From an uncultured Clostridia bacterium (GTDB lineage: Bacteria; Bacillota; Clostridia; UBA1381), in assembly GCA_947624485.1 (NCBI GenBank), contig CANQKM010000006.1, forward strand, positions 62,001 to 126,000: a stretch of 64,000 bases of DNA. The letters are read 5' to 3'. How positions within the stretch are numbered: position 1 is the stretch's first letter; the number at the start of each line of letters is the position of its first letter. The position numbers and the translations under genes were made by a program. Below, piece by piece: positions 41,576-50,536 of this stretch. The notes under the pieces were generated by a model. The model made no database searches. It had not been told where the DNA came from and saw nothing but the letters and a program-made list of their open reading frames with translations.

Positions 41576-41588
41576 TACAACGGCACAG

Positions 41589-41640
41589 ACAGCGTACCGA
41601 AAAAAACGGTGCGCTGTTTGCGCCTCGTCATACGCGCAAA
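41589..41640 (+). terminator. Tandem hairpins after the giant gene, possible terminator
   Basis: An 11-bp stem (41589-41599 with 41607-41617, one G-T pair) encloses a loop of seven A. A second 7-bp stem (TTTGCGC 41617-41623 with GCGCAAA 41634-41640) follows at once. The T-run after the first stem is only three bases, so the intrinsic terminator call is moderate; the pair may instead act as an mRNA 3'-end stabiliser. Confidence 0.5.
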
Positions 41641-41734
41641 ATATCTACATTTTGTATTATTTTGAGGATAAAAGCAAGGTTTGAATACCAAATCTTGACA
41701 TACGGATGTAACCAAAGCGTTATGATGTTTTATC

Positions 41735-41763
41735 TTGACAAATAAGTCATTATGATGTACAAT
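41735..41763 (+). promoter_or_regulatory. Sigma-A-type promoter for the 41877 operon
   Basis: TTGACA (41735-41740) is separated by 17 bases from TACAAT (41758-41763). This is a perfect -35 box, the ideal spacing and a one-mismatch -10 box. A start near 41770 would give a leader of about 105 bases. The upstream sequence repeats two motifs of this promoter, ATCTTGACA (41692 and 41732) and TTATGATGT (41720 and 41750), in the same order with different spacing. This may be a duplicated promoter or regulator site. Confidence 0.8.
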
Positions 41764-41862
41764 AATAAATGGGCAATTATACCCCTTTTTTGGGGATTTT
41801 GCATATTTGCAGCAAAGGCATGACAGCATGATTAAACCATAATTTTGAAAAATTAACAATGA

Positions 41863-41872
41863 AAGGAGGGGG
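41863..41872 (+). promoter_or_regulatory. Ribosome binding site that selects the GTG start at 41877
   Basis: AAGGAGGGGG lies about five bases upstream of GTG 41877-41879. The ATG at 41859 precedes the ribosome site and would translate through it, so GTG 41877 is the preferred start. Confidence 0.8.
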
Positions 41873-41876
41873 TAGC

Positions 41877-44800
41877 GTGAAGCATAATGCCGCAATGAAC
41901 CGTATTGTGGCAATGTGGATGATTTTTTGTATGATGATATCCTGCTTCGGAGTCAGCGTTGCTGCTGATGAAGACAGCGATATTCAAACAAACGGTAACA
42001 TCTCTTTTGAAGGCTTTACCTTCAATTACAGAGAAGACAATTCAATACAGGCTACAGCGGATGTATATGTGGAAAATCTTGCCATGACTACCATGACTAT
42101 CGGATTGAAATATCACGATTACATAGTCCCCTCCGAGTTGGATACGAATATAGACAGCACGGATGTTGAAAAGGTGTTTAAGGTTACCGATGAGAATGAC
42201 ATCAGCAAATATTTTCGGATAATGTACAAAACGATTGATCCGACGGAGAAAACGATATATATTATGCTCACGCTGGATCAGGCATTGGTGGAAAATGCAT
42301 TTAAGGACACAGAAGTAAGTGAGACGGATGTTATAACAAACCGTTTGTATTCACATCCCGATACGATAGATCAGTGGCACATAAACGCCTGCAGTCCGGA
42401 GCATAAAAAGGTCAAAATCGGAACGATAAGCTTTAAGGTCACAGACTCCGCACAGCTTATAAAAGTTCCGCAGAATCAGATCGAGTCAAGGGTTCTCGAA
42501 AGTATTCAGGCGAACGATAACGACCTTTTCGGAACGGCGGCGAGATATTCATCGGGCAGCACCCATTACGACTCTCTTGTAACGAATTCAAGCGTCACCA
42601 TCACGATTGACGCGCAGAGAACGGACGCGTCGGCTACGATACCGAGAAGCACCGTATCGGCTTACACGCTTTATAAGAGTTGCTCCAAGCCGTCCGAGGC
42701 GGGTACGATGGACGCGCTCTATGACTATATCAACAGGAATATGAGCCGCGTTAAGGTTACAAAGGCTTCGGGTACTCAAAGCATAGGCGAGCTTATAAAG
42801 TGGACGCATACGGATGAAGTGCCGGAAAATAACGCGGTGATACAGTTCGTTGAAGGTATCAAGCCCATGGTCGAGGAGACATTCGAGAGTGACGCTCAGA
42901 CGCTTACTGCCGAGAATTACAGCGCGAAGGGCAACAGGACGTACATGATTAAGCAGCCGTATATGAAGGATCCCGAGCAGATTATAACGATCTTCCTGAC
43001 GGTTACGCCGTCGGAGCTTACGGGCTTTGAATACGACAGACGCGTTAAGGTATTCGGCAGCAGCGAACAGCCGGATATTACATGGGATAAGCTTGAAATG
43101 CCGGATCCGATAACGGCTGTGGTAACAGGCGTGGACGACGAGTATGTTCCGCCGGAGTATAAGCCGACAGAGAACGATTGGAGATACAATCATGACGGTT
43201 CAGAGGTGGATGCGAATGACGGCGTTACCGCGCTTAATGAAACATCGGGTTATCCGATTACGGCGCGGTTTACCACCAAATTTCCGGAAGAGAAGCTGAC
43301 AGAACCGTGGCTAACGATCCCCGAGGACTTTGACTATACGGTAGACGCGTATCGATATGTTGTTGACGAGGGCAAAGTATCACCGCCGAAGGACGATGAC
43401 GGCAAAGGTAATACCGACATTACGGCAAGGATAATCTATGATGAGACAAACCTTAACATTGATATGCCGGGTACGCTTGAAATTACAGTTAACAAACTCG
43501 GCGATGCTACAATAGCGGAGAATACAAAGTTCAACATCTACCTCCCCAACGGATGGGTACTGTCGAGCGATGAAAGCTATGTTGACGTAGACATTCATGA
43601 CGGTACGGCTACTATCAGAGTGAACGCTATGGACAATACAAAGCATGGAGAAGGCGACAAGTATGACGACGCGCAGCGCAGGGAGATACAGAGTCTTATA
43701 AACCTCGGCAGTGAAAACACATTCAAGCTCAGCGAGCTTTTACCCGACGACCATGTTGTTGAAAGTCCGCTGTACAGGTTCAGTTTCGATAAGCGCATAA
43801 ACCGCTATCTCGACGACGACACGTACTTTGAGTATTACGTTGAAGAGAACCACGCGCTGATTGCTCCCGACCATGTATCGGTTGAGACAAATCCCGAAAC
43901 GGACGGATATATCGAAAAGGACTATTCGGAAGGACGCGCGGGGCTGTTCACGGTATATAAAGGTCAGTCGTTAAAGGATATATCGAGCTATATCGAATTC
44001 CCCGACGACAGCACAATCCCTGTGATGTATCACGGCAAGGACGGCTATCAGCCCGCGGAACTCAGTGCGGCGAAGGTTCAAGAGGACGATGAAGGCATAG
44101 CATGGCGTATTCTTGGCAATGAGACTGCCGACGCTATCCCTGCCGACCAAAGCGGCAATATAACGCTTGTGGGTACGCTTGAACAGTATTCCTACACGAA
44201 TTTTGACAATGTCACAAATCCGCAGGGTGTGAAACTCTACTTGAAGCTCACGCCGATAGATCCGTCGAACCCGTCGGAGTCACCAAGTCCCGACGCGAGT
44301 CCGACGCCGGATGTAACGCCGGATCCCGACGCCACGCCCGATCCGAACGCGAGTCCCTCTCCCGTTCCGGGCGAAGCGATAGAGATTTCGACAAAGGTTC
44401 CGCCCGGCTACGGGGCGTATAAGGTGGTTATGAACAACAAGACGTTCCAGTACGACACAAAGAACGTCGGCTACAGCCCCTCGCAGCGTCAGACCTTCAC
44501 AATAAAGAATATCGGCTCTGTCGATATTGCGGGACTTACGATGCGTATCGCGGATATTACGGACACGGGAGGCAGCTTTAACGGCAGCGCGGCTAACTTT
44601 ACGGACAGCGTTCCGCTCGACATAACAAAGCTCGCGCCCGACAAGACGCTCACAAAGCTGTATTCGCAGCAGTACAACGAGATTGACGTTGAGCTGCGTC
44701 CGCTGATGTCGCTGCCTGAAGGAACGTATAAAGCGCGTGTAATAGTCGGTTCGAGAATGAATAGCGACCTCGCGCATTTTGACATTGAGTTCAAGGTTGT

Positions 44801-47800
44801 GAGCGCGGACAGGAAGCTGTATACGGTCACGGTCGATAACTACAAGACAGCGAAGGATCCAAACTCGGGATTATCCTCAATCGGCGTGGCATACCTTACG
44901 GATGGAAGCGGCGGAACGGTTTACTCGCAAACGTTTGAGGAGGGCGATACCGTTCCCGCGACGGTAGTTGTACTCGACACCGAAGGCTACGACTTTGATT
45001 GCTGGATAGGATGGGATACGGATACCGAAATTGATACATGGGGAACCGGTAGACCAGGCAATCCTTTGTCTTTCGATATGCCGGCGTATGACTTGACGAT
45101 AAAGCCTGTATTTAAGGAAAAAACCGATTTGTATTTAAGACTTGCCGACCTTAAGGATTACACGATAGTTAATATGTCGGACAGAGTACAGGACAGAGAA
45201 AATCCCCTGCGCGACACTCCGACAAGCGTTACGGCGTTTAACGAAACGCTGCATACATACTATGTTGTTGTCGACTATCCGGACGAGGATAACTATGTGA
45301 AATTCGGCTTGAAAAAGTATTTGACAGGCATGAACTACACGGTTACGCTCAGATATGACGGCGAGGAGACGGAGCAAGATATTAAGAATGATCCCGATGA
45401 TGTGGTTGAAGAAAGCAGCCAGATTGCGATGCACAAGTCGAAGGACTTCAAGCTCCGGGAAGGTCATAACTATGTTACCATTACAGTTACATACAACGAC
45501 GGCGGTAAGGAATACAAACAATCATACCAGATAATTATTCACAGAAGAAAAGCGGAGGTAGACGTCAGATGGCGGCCGGGCAACTCGCCCTACGGTCTGA
45601 TAGCCGCGCAGTTCGCGGACAAAGCGGACAGTGAGAATCCGACCGAAGCGGCACAGGCTCAAGCCGACGAGCTTGAGGCAAAGCAGCGGTTTACGGAAAA
45701 CCACAGCTTTATAGCCTTTGACGGCGACGATAACCAATACACGAGCGATTACACACCTCTTACGGCTGTCAATACGTACGACACATATTACAGCACCGAG
45801 GCGTGGAAAAATTCGGACGTCTACACCGGCGCAAGCCACAATGAAATAAACTACGATGAAGTGGACGAAGCGCTGTTCGTCTACAACAAAACGACCTTCG
45901 TCGATCCCGGCTTCACAGCCGTGTACGACGACGAAGGCAGACCAATCAGCGCTAATGATATAACGCGTGAGATACATGACCTTATACTGATTAACGATGG
46001 TCAAGCGCTCGATACCGGAGATTTGATCGGGTTGGGTAACCTGACAAGCCTCGGCGCAAAATTAACAAAGCAGAGCGTATTGCAAATTTCCGACACGGAC
46101 AAGGATAAGGCCGACGGCTCGTGCGTTATAGATGAGCTTAAAAACCTTAACGTACTGCCCGGCGTATACTCACTTGTATACAAATTCAAGGACACAACGT
46201 TCGACAACACAACGGGACTAACCGCATCGTTCGAGAGACCGCTGATTATACTGCCCGAGAAGGGCGACGTAAACGTTGACGGAAATGTTAATGAAGCCGA
46301 CGCGAACATACTGTATCAGCGTCTTAACAACAACGGCACAGACCAATACAAGAGCTTTTACACGGATGTTATAAACGGCGCAAACGCATGGCAACGGCTG
46401 CTCTCGTACCGTGTGGGTGACACGAACGAGGACAGAAACGTGAACTCCATAGACGCGAACGCCATACATAACACCGCGGAGCTTACGCGCTATTACGAAC
46501 AGCTGCCGACCGAGAAAAAGACGGTCGACGCACCGGCGGAGAACGCGCCTAAAACGGTATGGCCCGGCATGACGGCAGCGGCGGACAAAAGCGGCTTCAC
46601 ATACACCGAACCGTACGATATACCGGACGACAAGCCGACACTCGTGCTTGACTATCTCGGCAACGGAGCTATACCGCAAAAAACAAAGGTTCAATACAAG
46701 CCTGACCAACTGGAAGGCAAGGTAATATGGTTCGGAGTAGGCATAAGAGATCCGAAAAAGCTCCGATACTTTATCGACAACGGTATTAACAGCCTCGACG
46801 TCGCGGTTGACTACGACGAGGACATACTCGTACCGTGCGACAGCACTTCCGGCAATGCCGGCAGCGATATAGACAAGCATACGTACGCGGAATTTGTGCG
46901 AAGTCAAAACACAGATCCGGCATACGCACCGGGCATGACTGACAGAGACGTCGCACTATGGAATAACGCGGAACTGTACGAGAACTCTTTGCAGACCGAC
47001 CTAAACCTCAGTACAGCTGACTACGGCGGTGACACAAAGGAAGACCGCTACAAATCGGTATTCATCACGATCCGTTCAAAGGACGGCAAATCGCTGAGGC
47101 TGAAAGGTCTCGAAAATATTCACGACGCCATTGAGGACAACACGATAGAGACCGACACGATATACCTTCTGCGTATACCGTTCCTCGTGAAAAAGGAACC
47201 GCAGGAGGGCTACACGGGACTTGCCGTCACAATAAACGGCATAACCGAGCAAACGTTCGTGATGGGCGCGGAAGCAAGAGGCGCGCCGAAGGGCGTATCA
47301 TGGGAAGGCGCGGACGACAAAACCACAGCCAACCTGATAAAACCGAAGGAGCAAAACGCCTTTAACCACTTTAACGGCATAGACGTGCAGGACTTGTTCG
47401 ACACGGACGACCGCTTTACGTTCAAAGGCTTGCTGCACGGCTGGAACCCGATTGAACCGTTCAAGATAAAGTTCTACCGCCAAAGCGACGACGGCGCGAC
47501 GGAGACGCTTTACAAGACGTTTACGTCAATCGAGAACGACCTCTACACGAACGGCAAAACGACTGTCACGACCGCCGAAGGCGAGGTGACGTGGGACTAC
47601 GAGCTGCACGACATACCGGTCGCAAAATACCGCGTACAGGTCGAGAAGCAATCGCACGTGACCTACCCGTACATGACGGTCACGCCCGACGACATCGTCC
47701 CCGACAGCGGCACAGGGACGGGTACGGTTACGCAGCCGGACATGCTCAACCTAATCGTCGGCGACATCAACACCGACACATACATAAAGGACGTTGACCG

Positions 47801-47993
47801 CGCGTACCTGATACACACGTTCAACCAGTCCCGACCGTGGACGCCGGAGCTTGCGGAACGGTTCGACCGAAATGACTTAAACGGTGATCACATGGTCAAC
47901 ATGTTCGACTTAAACCTGCTAAGTCAAAATTACGAAAAGAGCTACCCCGTTGAATCGGCGGGAGAAGAAGAAGAAGGAGGAGGCGGCGGATAA
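41877..47993 (+). CDS. Secreted multidomain protein with two dockerins and possible cohesin-like modules
   Basis: 2,038 residues from GTG 41877. A hydrophobic signal peptide (~1-29, ending V-A-A before D-E-D) is followed by a cohesin-like beta module (~35-200, with I-G-L-K-Y-x-x-Y-I-V-P-S and I-G-T-I-S-F-K-V). Next come uncharacterised beta-rich sequence, a Pro/Asp/Ser linker (~799-838), an Ig-like domain of the Hydin/ASPM type (~840-978), an InlB B-repeat-like domain (~980-1082) and a cadherin-like domain (~1083-1228). Then follow dockerin A (~1462-1545), a second possible cohesin-like module (~1582-1798, S-L-D-V-A-V-D-Y-D-E-D-I-L-V-P), a CnaB-like domain (~1842-1942), dockerin B (~1957-2023) and a Glu/Gly tail. 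No enzyme domain is seen. The first ~620 bases are more AT-rich than the rest. It overlaps the next gene by one base. A weak lipobox-like M-I-S-C in the signal peptide leaves a lipoprotein possible but unlikely. Confidence 0.92.
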   Translation: MKHNAAMNRIVAMWMIFCMMISCFGVSVAADEDSDIQTNGNISFEGFTFNYREDNSIQATADVYVENLAMTTMTIGLKYHDYIVPSELDTNIDSTDVEKVFKVTDENDISKYFRIMYKTIDPTEKTIYIMLTLDQALVENAFKDTEVSETDVITNRLYSHPDTIDQWHINACSPEHKKVKIGTISFKVTDSAQLIKVPQNQIESRVLESIQANDNDLFGTAARYSSGSTHYDSLVTNSSVTITIDAQRTDASATIPRSTVSAYTLYKSCSKPSEAGTMDALYDYINRNMSRVKVTKASGTQSIGELIKWTHTDEVPENNAVIQFVEGIKPMVEETFESDAQTLTAENYSAKGNRTYMIKQPYMKDPEQIITIFLTVTPSELTGFEYDRRVKVFGSSEQPDITWDKLEMPDPITAVVTGVDDEYVPPEYKPTENDWRYNHDGSEVDANDGVTALNETSGYPITARFTTKFPEEKLTEPWLTIPEDFDYTVDAYRYVVDEGKVSPPKDDDGKGNTDITARIIYDETNLNIDMPGTLEITVNKLGDATIAENTKFNIYLPNGWVLSSDESYVDVDIHDGTATIRVNAMDNTKHGEGDKYDDAQRREIQSLINLGSENTFKLSELLPDDHVVESPLYRFSFDKRINRYLDDDTYFEYYVEENHALIAPDHVSVETNPETDGYIEKDYSEGRAGLFTVYKGQSLKDISSYIEFPDDSTIPVMYHGKDGYQPAELSAAKVQEDDEGIAWRILGNETADAIPADQSGNITLVGTLEQYSYTNFDNVTNPQGVKLYLKLTPIDPSNPSESPSPDASPTPDVTPDPDATPDPNASPSPVPGEAIEISTKVPPGYGAYKVVMNNKTFQYDTKNVGYSPSQRQTFTIKNIGSVDIAGLTMRIADITDTGGSFNGSAANFTDSVPLDITKLAPDKTLTKLYSQQYNEIDVELRPLMSLPEGTYKARVIVGSRMNSDLAHFDIEFKVVSADRKLYTVTVDNYKTAKDPNSGLSSIGVAYLTDGSGGTVYSQTFEEGDTVPATVVVLDTEGYDFDCWIGWDTDTEIDTWGTGRPGNPLSFDMPAYDLTIKPVFKEKTDLYLRLADLKDYTIVNMSDRVQDRENPLRDTPTSVTAFNETLHTYYVVVDYPDEDNYVKFGLKKYLTGMNYTVTLRYDGEETEQDIKNDPDDVVEESSQIAMHKSKDFKLREGHNYVTITVTYNDGGKEYKQSYQIIIHRRKAEVDVRWRPGNSPYGLIAAQFADKADSENPTEAAQAQADELEAKQRFTENHSFIAFDGDDNQYTSDYTPLTAVNTYDTYYSTEAWKNSDVYTGASHNEINYDEVDEALFVYNKTTFVDPGFTAVYDDEGRPISANDITREIHDLILINDGQALDTGDLIGLGNLTSLGAKLTKQSVLQISDTDKDKADGSCVIDELKNLNVLPGVYSLVYKFKDTTFDNTTGLTASFERPLIILPEKGDVNVDGNVNEADANILYQRLNNNGTDQYKSFYTDVINGANAWQRLLSYRVGDTNEDRNVNSIDANAIHNTAELTRYYEQLPTEKKTVDAPAENAPKTVWPGMTAAADKSGFTYTEPYDIPDDKPTLVLDYLGNGAIPQKTKVQYKPDQLEGKVIWFGVGIRDPKKLRYFIDNGINSLDVAVDYDEDILVPCDSTSGNAGSDIDKHTYAEFVRSQNTDPAYAPGMTDRDVALWNNAELYENSLQTDLNLSTADYGGDTKEDRYKSVFITIRSKDGKSLRLKGLENIHDAIEDNTIETDTIYLLRIPFLVKKEPQEGYTGLAVTINGITEQTFVMGAEARGAPKGVSWEGADDKTTANLIKPKEQNAFNHFNGIDVQDLFDTDDRFTFKGLLHGWNPIEPFKIKFYRQSDDGATETLYKTFTSIENDLYTNGKTTVTTAEGEVTWDYELHDIPVAKYRVQVEKQSHVTYPYMTVTPDDIVPDSGTGTGTVTQPDMLNLIVGDINTDTYIKDVDRAYLIHTFNQSRPWTPELAERFDRNDLNGDHMVNMFDLNLLSQNYEKSYPVESAGEEEEGGGGG
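46256..46510 (+). other. Dockerin A (internal)
   Basis: Two calcium-loop repeats, G-D-V-N-V-D-G-N-V-N-E-A-D (from 46263) and G-D-T-N-E-D-R-N-V-N-S-I-D (near 46422), are each followed by a short helix with A-N-x-[I/L]. Their spacing is larger than in classical dockerins but the loop residues are well kept. An internal dockerin is less usual than a terminal one. Confidence 0.75.
47400..47960 (+). other. CnaB-like domain followed by dockerin B (C-terminal)
   Basis: A beta-sandwich with F-K-G-L-L-H-G ... Y-E-L-H-D-I-P-V-A-K-Y-R-V-Q-V-E-K is followed by I-V-G-D-I-N-T-D-T-Y-I-K-D-V-D and D-L-N-G-D-H-M-V-N-M-F-D-L-N. This is the same domain pair that ends the giant protein at 41575, which suggests a shared anchoring or assembly mode. 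Here the two loops are at normal distance. Confidence 0.75.
47974..47983 (+). promoter_or_regulatory. Ribosome binding site inside the preceding gene
   Basis: AAGGAGGAGG ends nine bases before ATG 47993 and is read as Glu/Gly codons of the upstream gene. With the TAATG junction (47991-47995) this points to coupled translation. Confidence 0.8.
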
Positions 47994-50452
47994 TGAAAGA
48001 CATGGCTAAAAGGGCATTGGCACTCATAGCGGCACTGACCTTAGCACTGCCGTGCCTTGCTTTACCCGCCGCCGCCGAAAAGGACGACGGCACGGTCGAG
48101 GAGCAAACACAGCCCCTCACGGTAGTCGCAAAGCGCATAACAAACGACGACACCTATTTCGAGATCAGTCTCGAAGTAAACGAGGACTACGACAAATACT
48201 CCTCCGTGGGCGTTGTACTGCGCTACGATCCCACCTACATCACACCTGCCGACTCATGGGCGGAGGACGCACCGGCGGCGGACATGAGCGAAAACACCTC
48301 ATGGGCGACGCGCCGCGCACTGCCGACGCTCGGCGTTGACACGTGGACGACGCACACCGCCCTTGCGTACGAGGAAACGGCACCGCAGTACGGCGCGGAC
48401 AAACCTTACGGCTACCTCTACCTCGGCGCGGAACACCCGCGTCCCGAGGAAGGCCCTAACCCCGACGCGACGGTCGAACCCGAACCGGGGCTTGAACCGA
48501 AGCTCGGCGAACCCACAACCGATCCCGAAGCGGCGCCGAAGCCCGAAACCGGCACAGCGCCGGTTGTTGCCGCGCGCTTTGTGTACAATGCCAAAGGCGA
48601 AAAAACGGGCGAGGACGTGCGCAAAGACCTCGAAAACGCGTGGCTCAAGGGTACGAACACCACAGAAAGCATAGTGAAGGACCACCCCACAAACTGGGAC
48701 TACGACTGGTACGCGAACGACATCCTCACAATCGCAAAGGACGAGGTCGCGCAGGAATCGCCGGCGCAGTACCCGTTTGTAATATACACGCAGAACTACG
48801 AGGAAAAGGCGTTTATGCATAAATTTCCGGAAACCGTTATGACGTCGGCGGAGCTGCGCTCGGTTGACGAATACAAGCACGTTGTGGGAAGCAATATAAC
48901 GACGGAAAACAAGCTCAATGCGACGGATATAAGTATCATCACGCTTGTGGGTGACAGCGCGCTCAAAACGGGCGGTCTGTCGCTCAGCGACATATACACT
49001 ATCCTGTTCTTCGACTGGGACGATTCTCTTCTCGGCACACTTACGGCGGGCGTGGGTGAAGACCCGACCGAGGCTGTGCATAATTATACAAAGGAGAAGT
49101 TTATCCACCCCGACCTGCGCGAGCTTGACTATTTAAGCATGTCCGAAGCGGATAAGAAGAAACGCGCAAACAACTACCGCGGCGAATACCCCGAGGACGC
49201 TCCCAACGGCAGTAACCCGCTCGCAAAATCGGGCGCGTACGGCGACGAGGCGGAAGAACCCGGCTCGAAGTACCCGCTGACGAATAAGCTTGACTACGCT
49301 TTCGCGGGCAAGAACCTCGCAGACGAGGATCACCCGTATACCTTCGCGTACGGCTGGACGCAGGTGCTGCCCGAAGCGCCGGATTACAGTGACAAGGACA
49401 AGTACCCGGGTAAAACCGCGGATATTTTGCCGAAGGCTATGGAGGATACATTCACAGCGGAAGCGCCTAGTGAAAATCAGACATACGGCTGGGCGCCGGA
49501 GCTTGACGAAACAACAGGAGAGCTAAAAAACCCCGAAGACACAATCCCTACATGGATAGCATGTGATTTTTCAAAGATAACGAAAGAAGACATCGACGCA
49601 AGCGGAGGCAACCTATATGTAAAAGCTGTATATACAGCTTGTGAATGGTTGTCAAGGGATAATGGCAGTTCGTATGCCGATAACTATACGGCATTCGGAC
49701 CTGCAAAGGTTGAGGTACTTACATCAACAGCAACCAATTCAACTTACGGCATCTCTTTTTCCTATGAGCGTATTAACAGCTACGGACACGGAGTATATCG
49801 AATTACTGATCCGAGAGTTACAATGTCAATGACGCAAATCGGAGCGGCGGCAAGCACACCGATTGAATTAAAGCTCGACAATGAGGACGTCATGCCCGTA
49901 AGATTGACACCGTCAAACGCTGTGCAGTCGGTTGGCTATCAGTTGTTGGATGAGGACGCAATTCTTGGCGGAAAAAGAAGTCTTGAAAACGGAATTGACG
50001 GAAAGCCGTTTCAGCTTTCGGGCGGAGACGGAATAATATATCAGTTTAATCTCCAATCTCTGTTTGAGTTAGCTATGGAGCATGTGCAAAAGGTAATCGA
50101 TACAGGCGTACCATATACCGACAGTTCAAATAATTTGGAATACAATAATCAATGGACAGACAGTGCAACATGGAGCGGACTTAAAATATACAAAAAGGAA
50201 TCGGCAACTAAGACGACGGCAATTTCGGGATCAACAAATTTACGACTGGCGCAATGCGCGATAGTAGAGCTTATGGTAAAACAGCATGAGCTCGGCAGAG
50301 AATACAGCGATTTGACATGGTTTCAAATGCAGTATTTTGTTCTAAAAAAGACTGCAAAAACTACAAAAATCGACTATATTGAATCGGCAGATGCGGAGGC
50401 ATATCTCCGTGAGAATAATCCGCTTATTATTAAAGAATATGAAAGTTTATAA
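47993..50452 (+). CDS. Secreted protein with cohesin-like module and degenerate dockerin-like repeat
   Basis: 819 residues. A clear signal peptide (M-K-D-M-A-K-R-A-L ... L-P-A-A-A, cut near 28) is followed by a cohesin-like beta module containing V-G-V-V-L-R-Y-D-P-T-Y-I-T-P-A-D-S (~65-90). This is interrupted by a Pro/Glu/Asp linker (~148-186) between the strands G-Y-L-Y-L-G-A-E and P-V-V-A-A-R-F-V-Y. Residues ~297-345 form a degenerate dockerin-like pair (N-K-L-N-A-T-D-I-S-I-I and G-L-S-L-S-D-I-Y). The last ~300 residues are unrecognised. From about 49530 the DNA becomes clearly more AT-rich (24/60 G+C in 49561-49620 against 40/60 in 48481-48540 by hand count), so the gene looks mosaic. It shares one base with the gene upstream and is followed by a strong terminator. 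Confidence 0.9.
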   Translation: MKDMAKRALALIAALTLALPCLALPAAAEKDDGTVEEQTQPLTVVAKRITNDDTYFEISLEVNEDYDKYSSVGVVLRYDPTYITPADSWAEDAPAADMSENTSWATRRALPTLGVDTWTTHTALAYEETAPQYGADKPYGYLYLGAEHPRPEEGPNPDATVEPEPGLEPKLGEPTTDPEAAPKPETGTAPVVAARFVYNAKGEKTGEDVRKDLENAWLKGTNTTESIVKDHPTNWDYDWYANDILTIAKDEVAQESPAQYPFVIYTQNYEEKAFMHKFPETVMTSAELRSVDEYKHVVGSNITTENKLNATDISIITLVGDSALKTGGLSLSDIYTILFFDWDDSLLGTLTAGVGEDPTEAVHNYTKEKFIHPDLRELDYLSMSEADKKKRANNYRGEYPEDAPNGSNPLAKSGAYGDEAEEPGSKYPLTNKLDYAFAGKNLADEDHPYTFAYGWTQVLPEAPDYSDKDKYPGKTADILPKAMEDTFTAEAPSENQTYGWAPELDETTGELKNPEDTIPTWIACDFSKITKEDIDASGGNLYVKAVYTACEWLSRDNGSSYADNYTAFGPAKVEVLTSTATNSTYGISFSYERINSYGHGVYRITDPRVTMSMTQIGAAASTPIELKLDNEDVMPVRLTPSNAVQSVGYQLLDEDAILGGKRSLENGIDGKPFQLSGGDGIIYQFNLQSLFELAMEHVQKVIDTGVPYTDSSNNLEYNNQWTDSATWSGLKIYKKESATKTTAISGSTNLRLAQCAIVELMVKQHELGREYSDLTWFQMQYFVLKKTAKTTKIDYIESADAEAYLRENNPLIIKEYESL

Positions 50453-50468
50453 TAAATGATATATACAG

Positions 50469-50511
50469 AGGCATACGTGTGTTTTTACGCGTGTGCCTGT
50501 CGTGCGTTTTT
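50469..50511 (+). terminator. Intrinsic terminator of the two-gene operon
   Basis: A 12-bp stem (50469-50480 with 50487-50498, including two G-T pairs) has a six-base loop, and a run of five T ends at 50511. It begins 16 bases after the stop codon. Confidence 0.75.
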
Positions 50512-50536
50512 AACCACCACGTATATAGGGGCAGAA

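Larger units (their letters stand above)
41576..41876. other. Intergenic region between the giant gene and the dockerin operon
   Basis: About 300 bases of AT-rich DNA. It holds the tandem hairpins, the repeated ATCTTGACA / TTATGATGT motifs, the promoter and a leader of about 105 bases. In the leader, CCCC-TTTTTT-GGGG (41792-41805) can form only a weak stem. I see no small RNA or riboswitch. Confidence 0.6.

Noticed and set aside
41792-41805. Leader hairpin as riboswitch or attenuator
   Set aside because: Only a four-base stem with a T-run as loop; no alternative structure found by eye.
41859-41861. ATG 41859 as start of the first dockerin gene
   Set aside because: It lies upstream of the strong ribosome site, which is placed correctly for GTG 41877.
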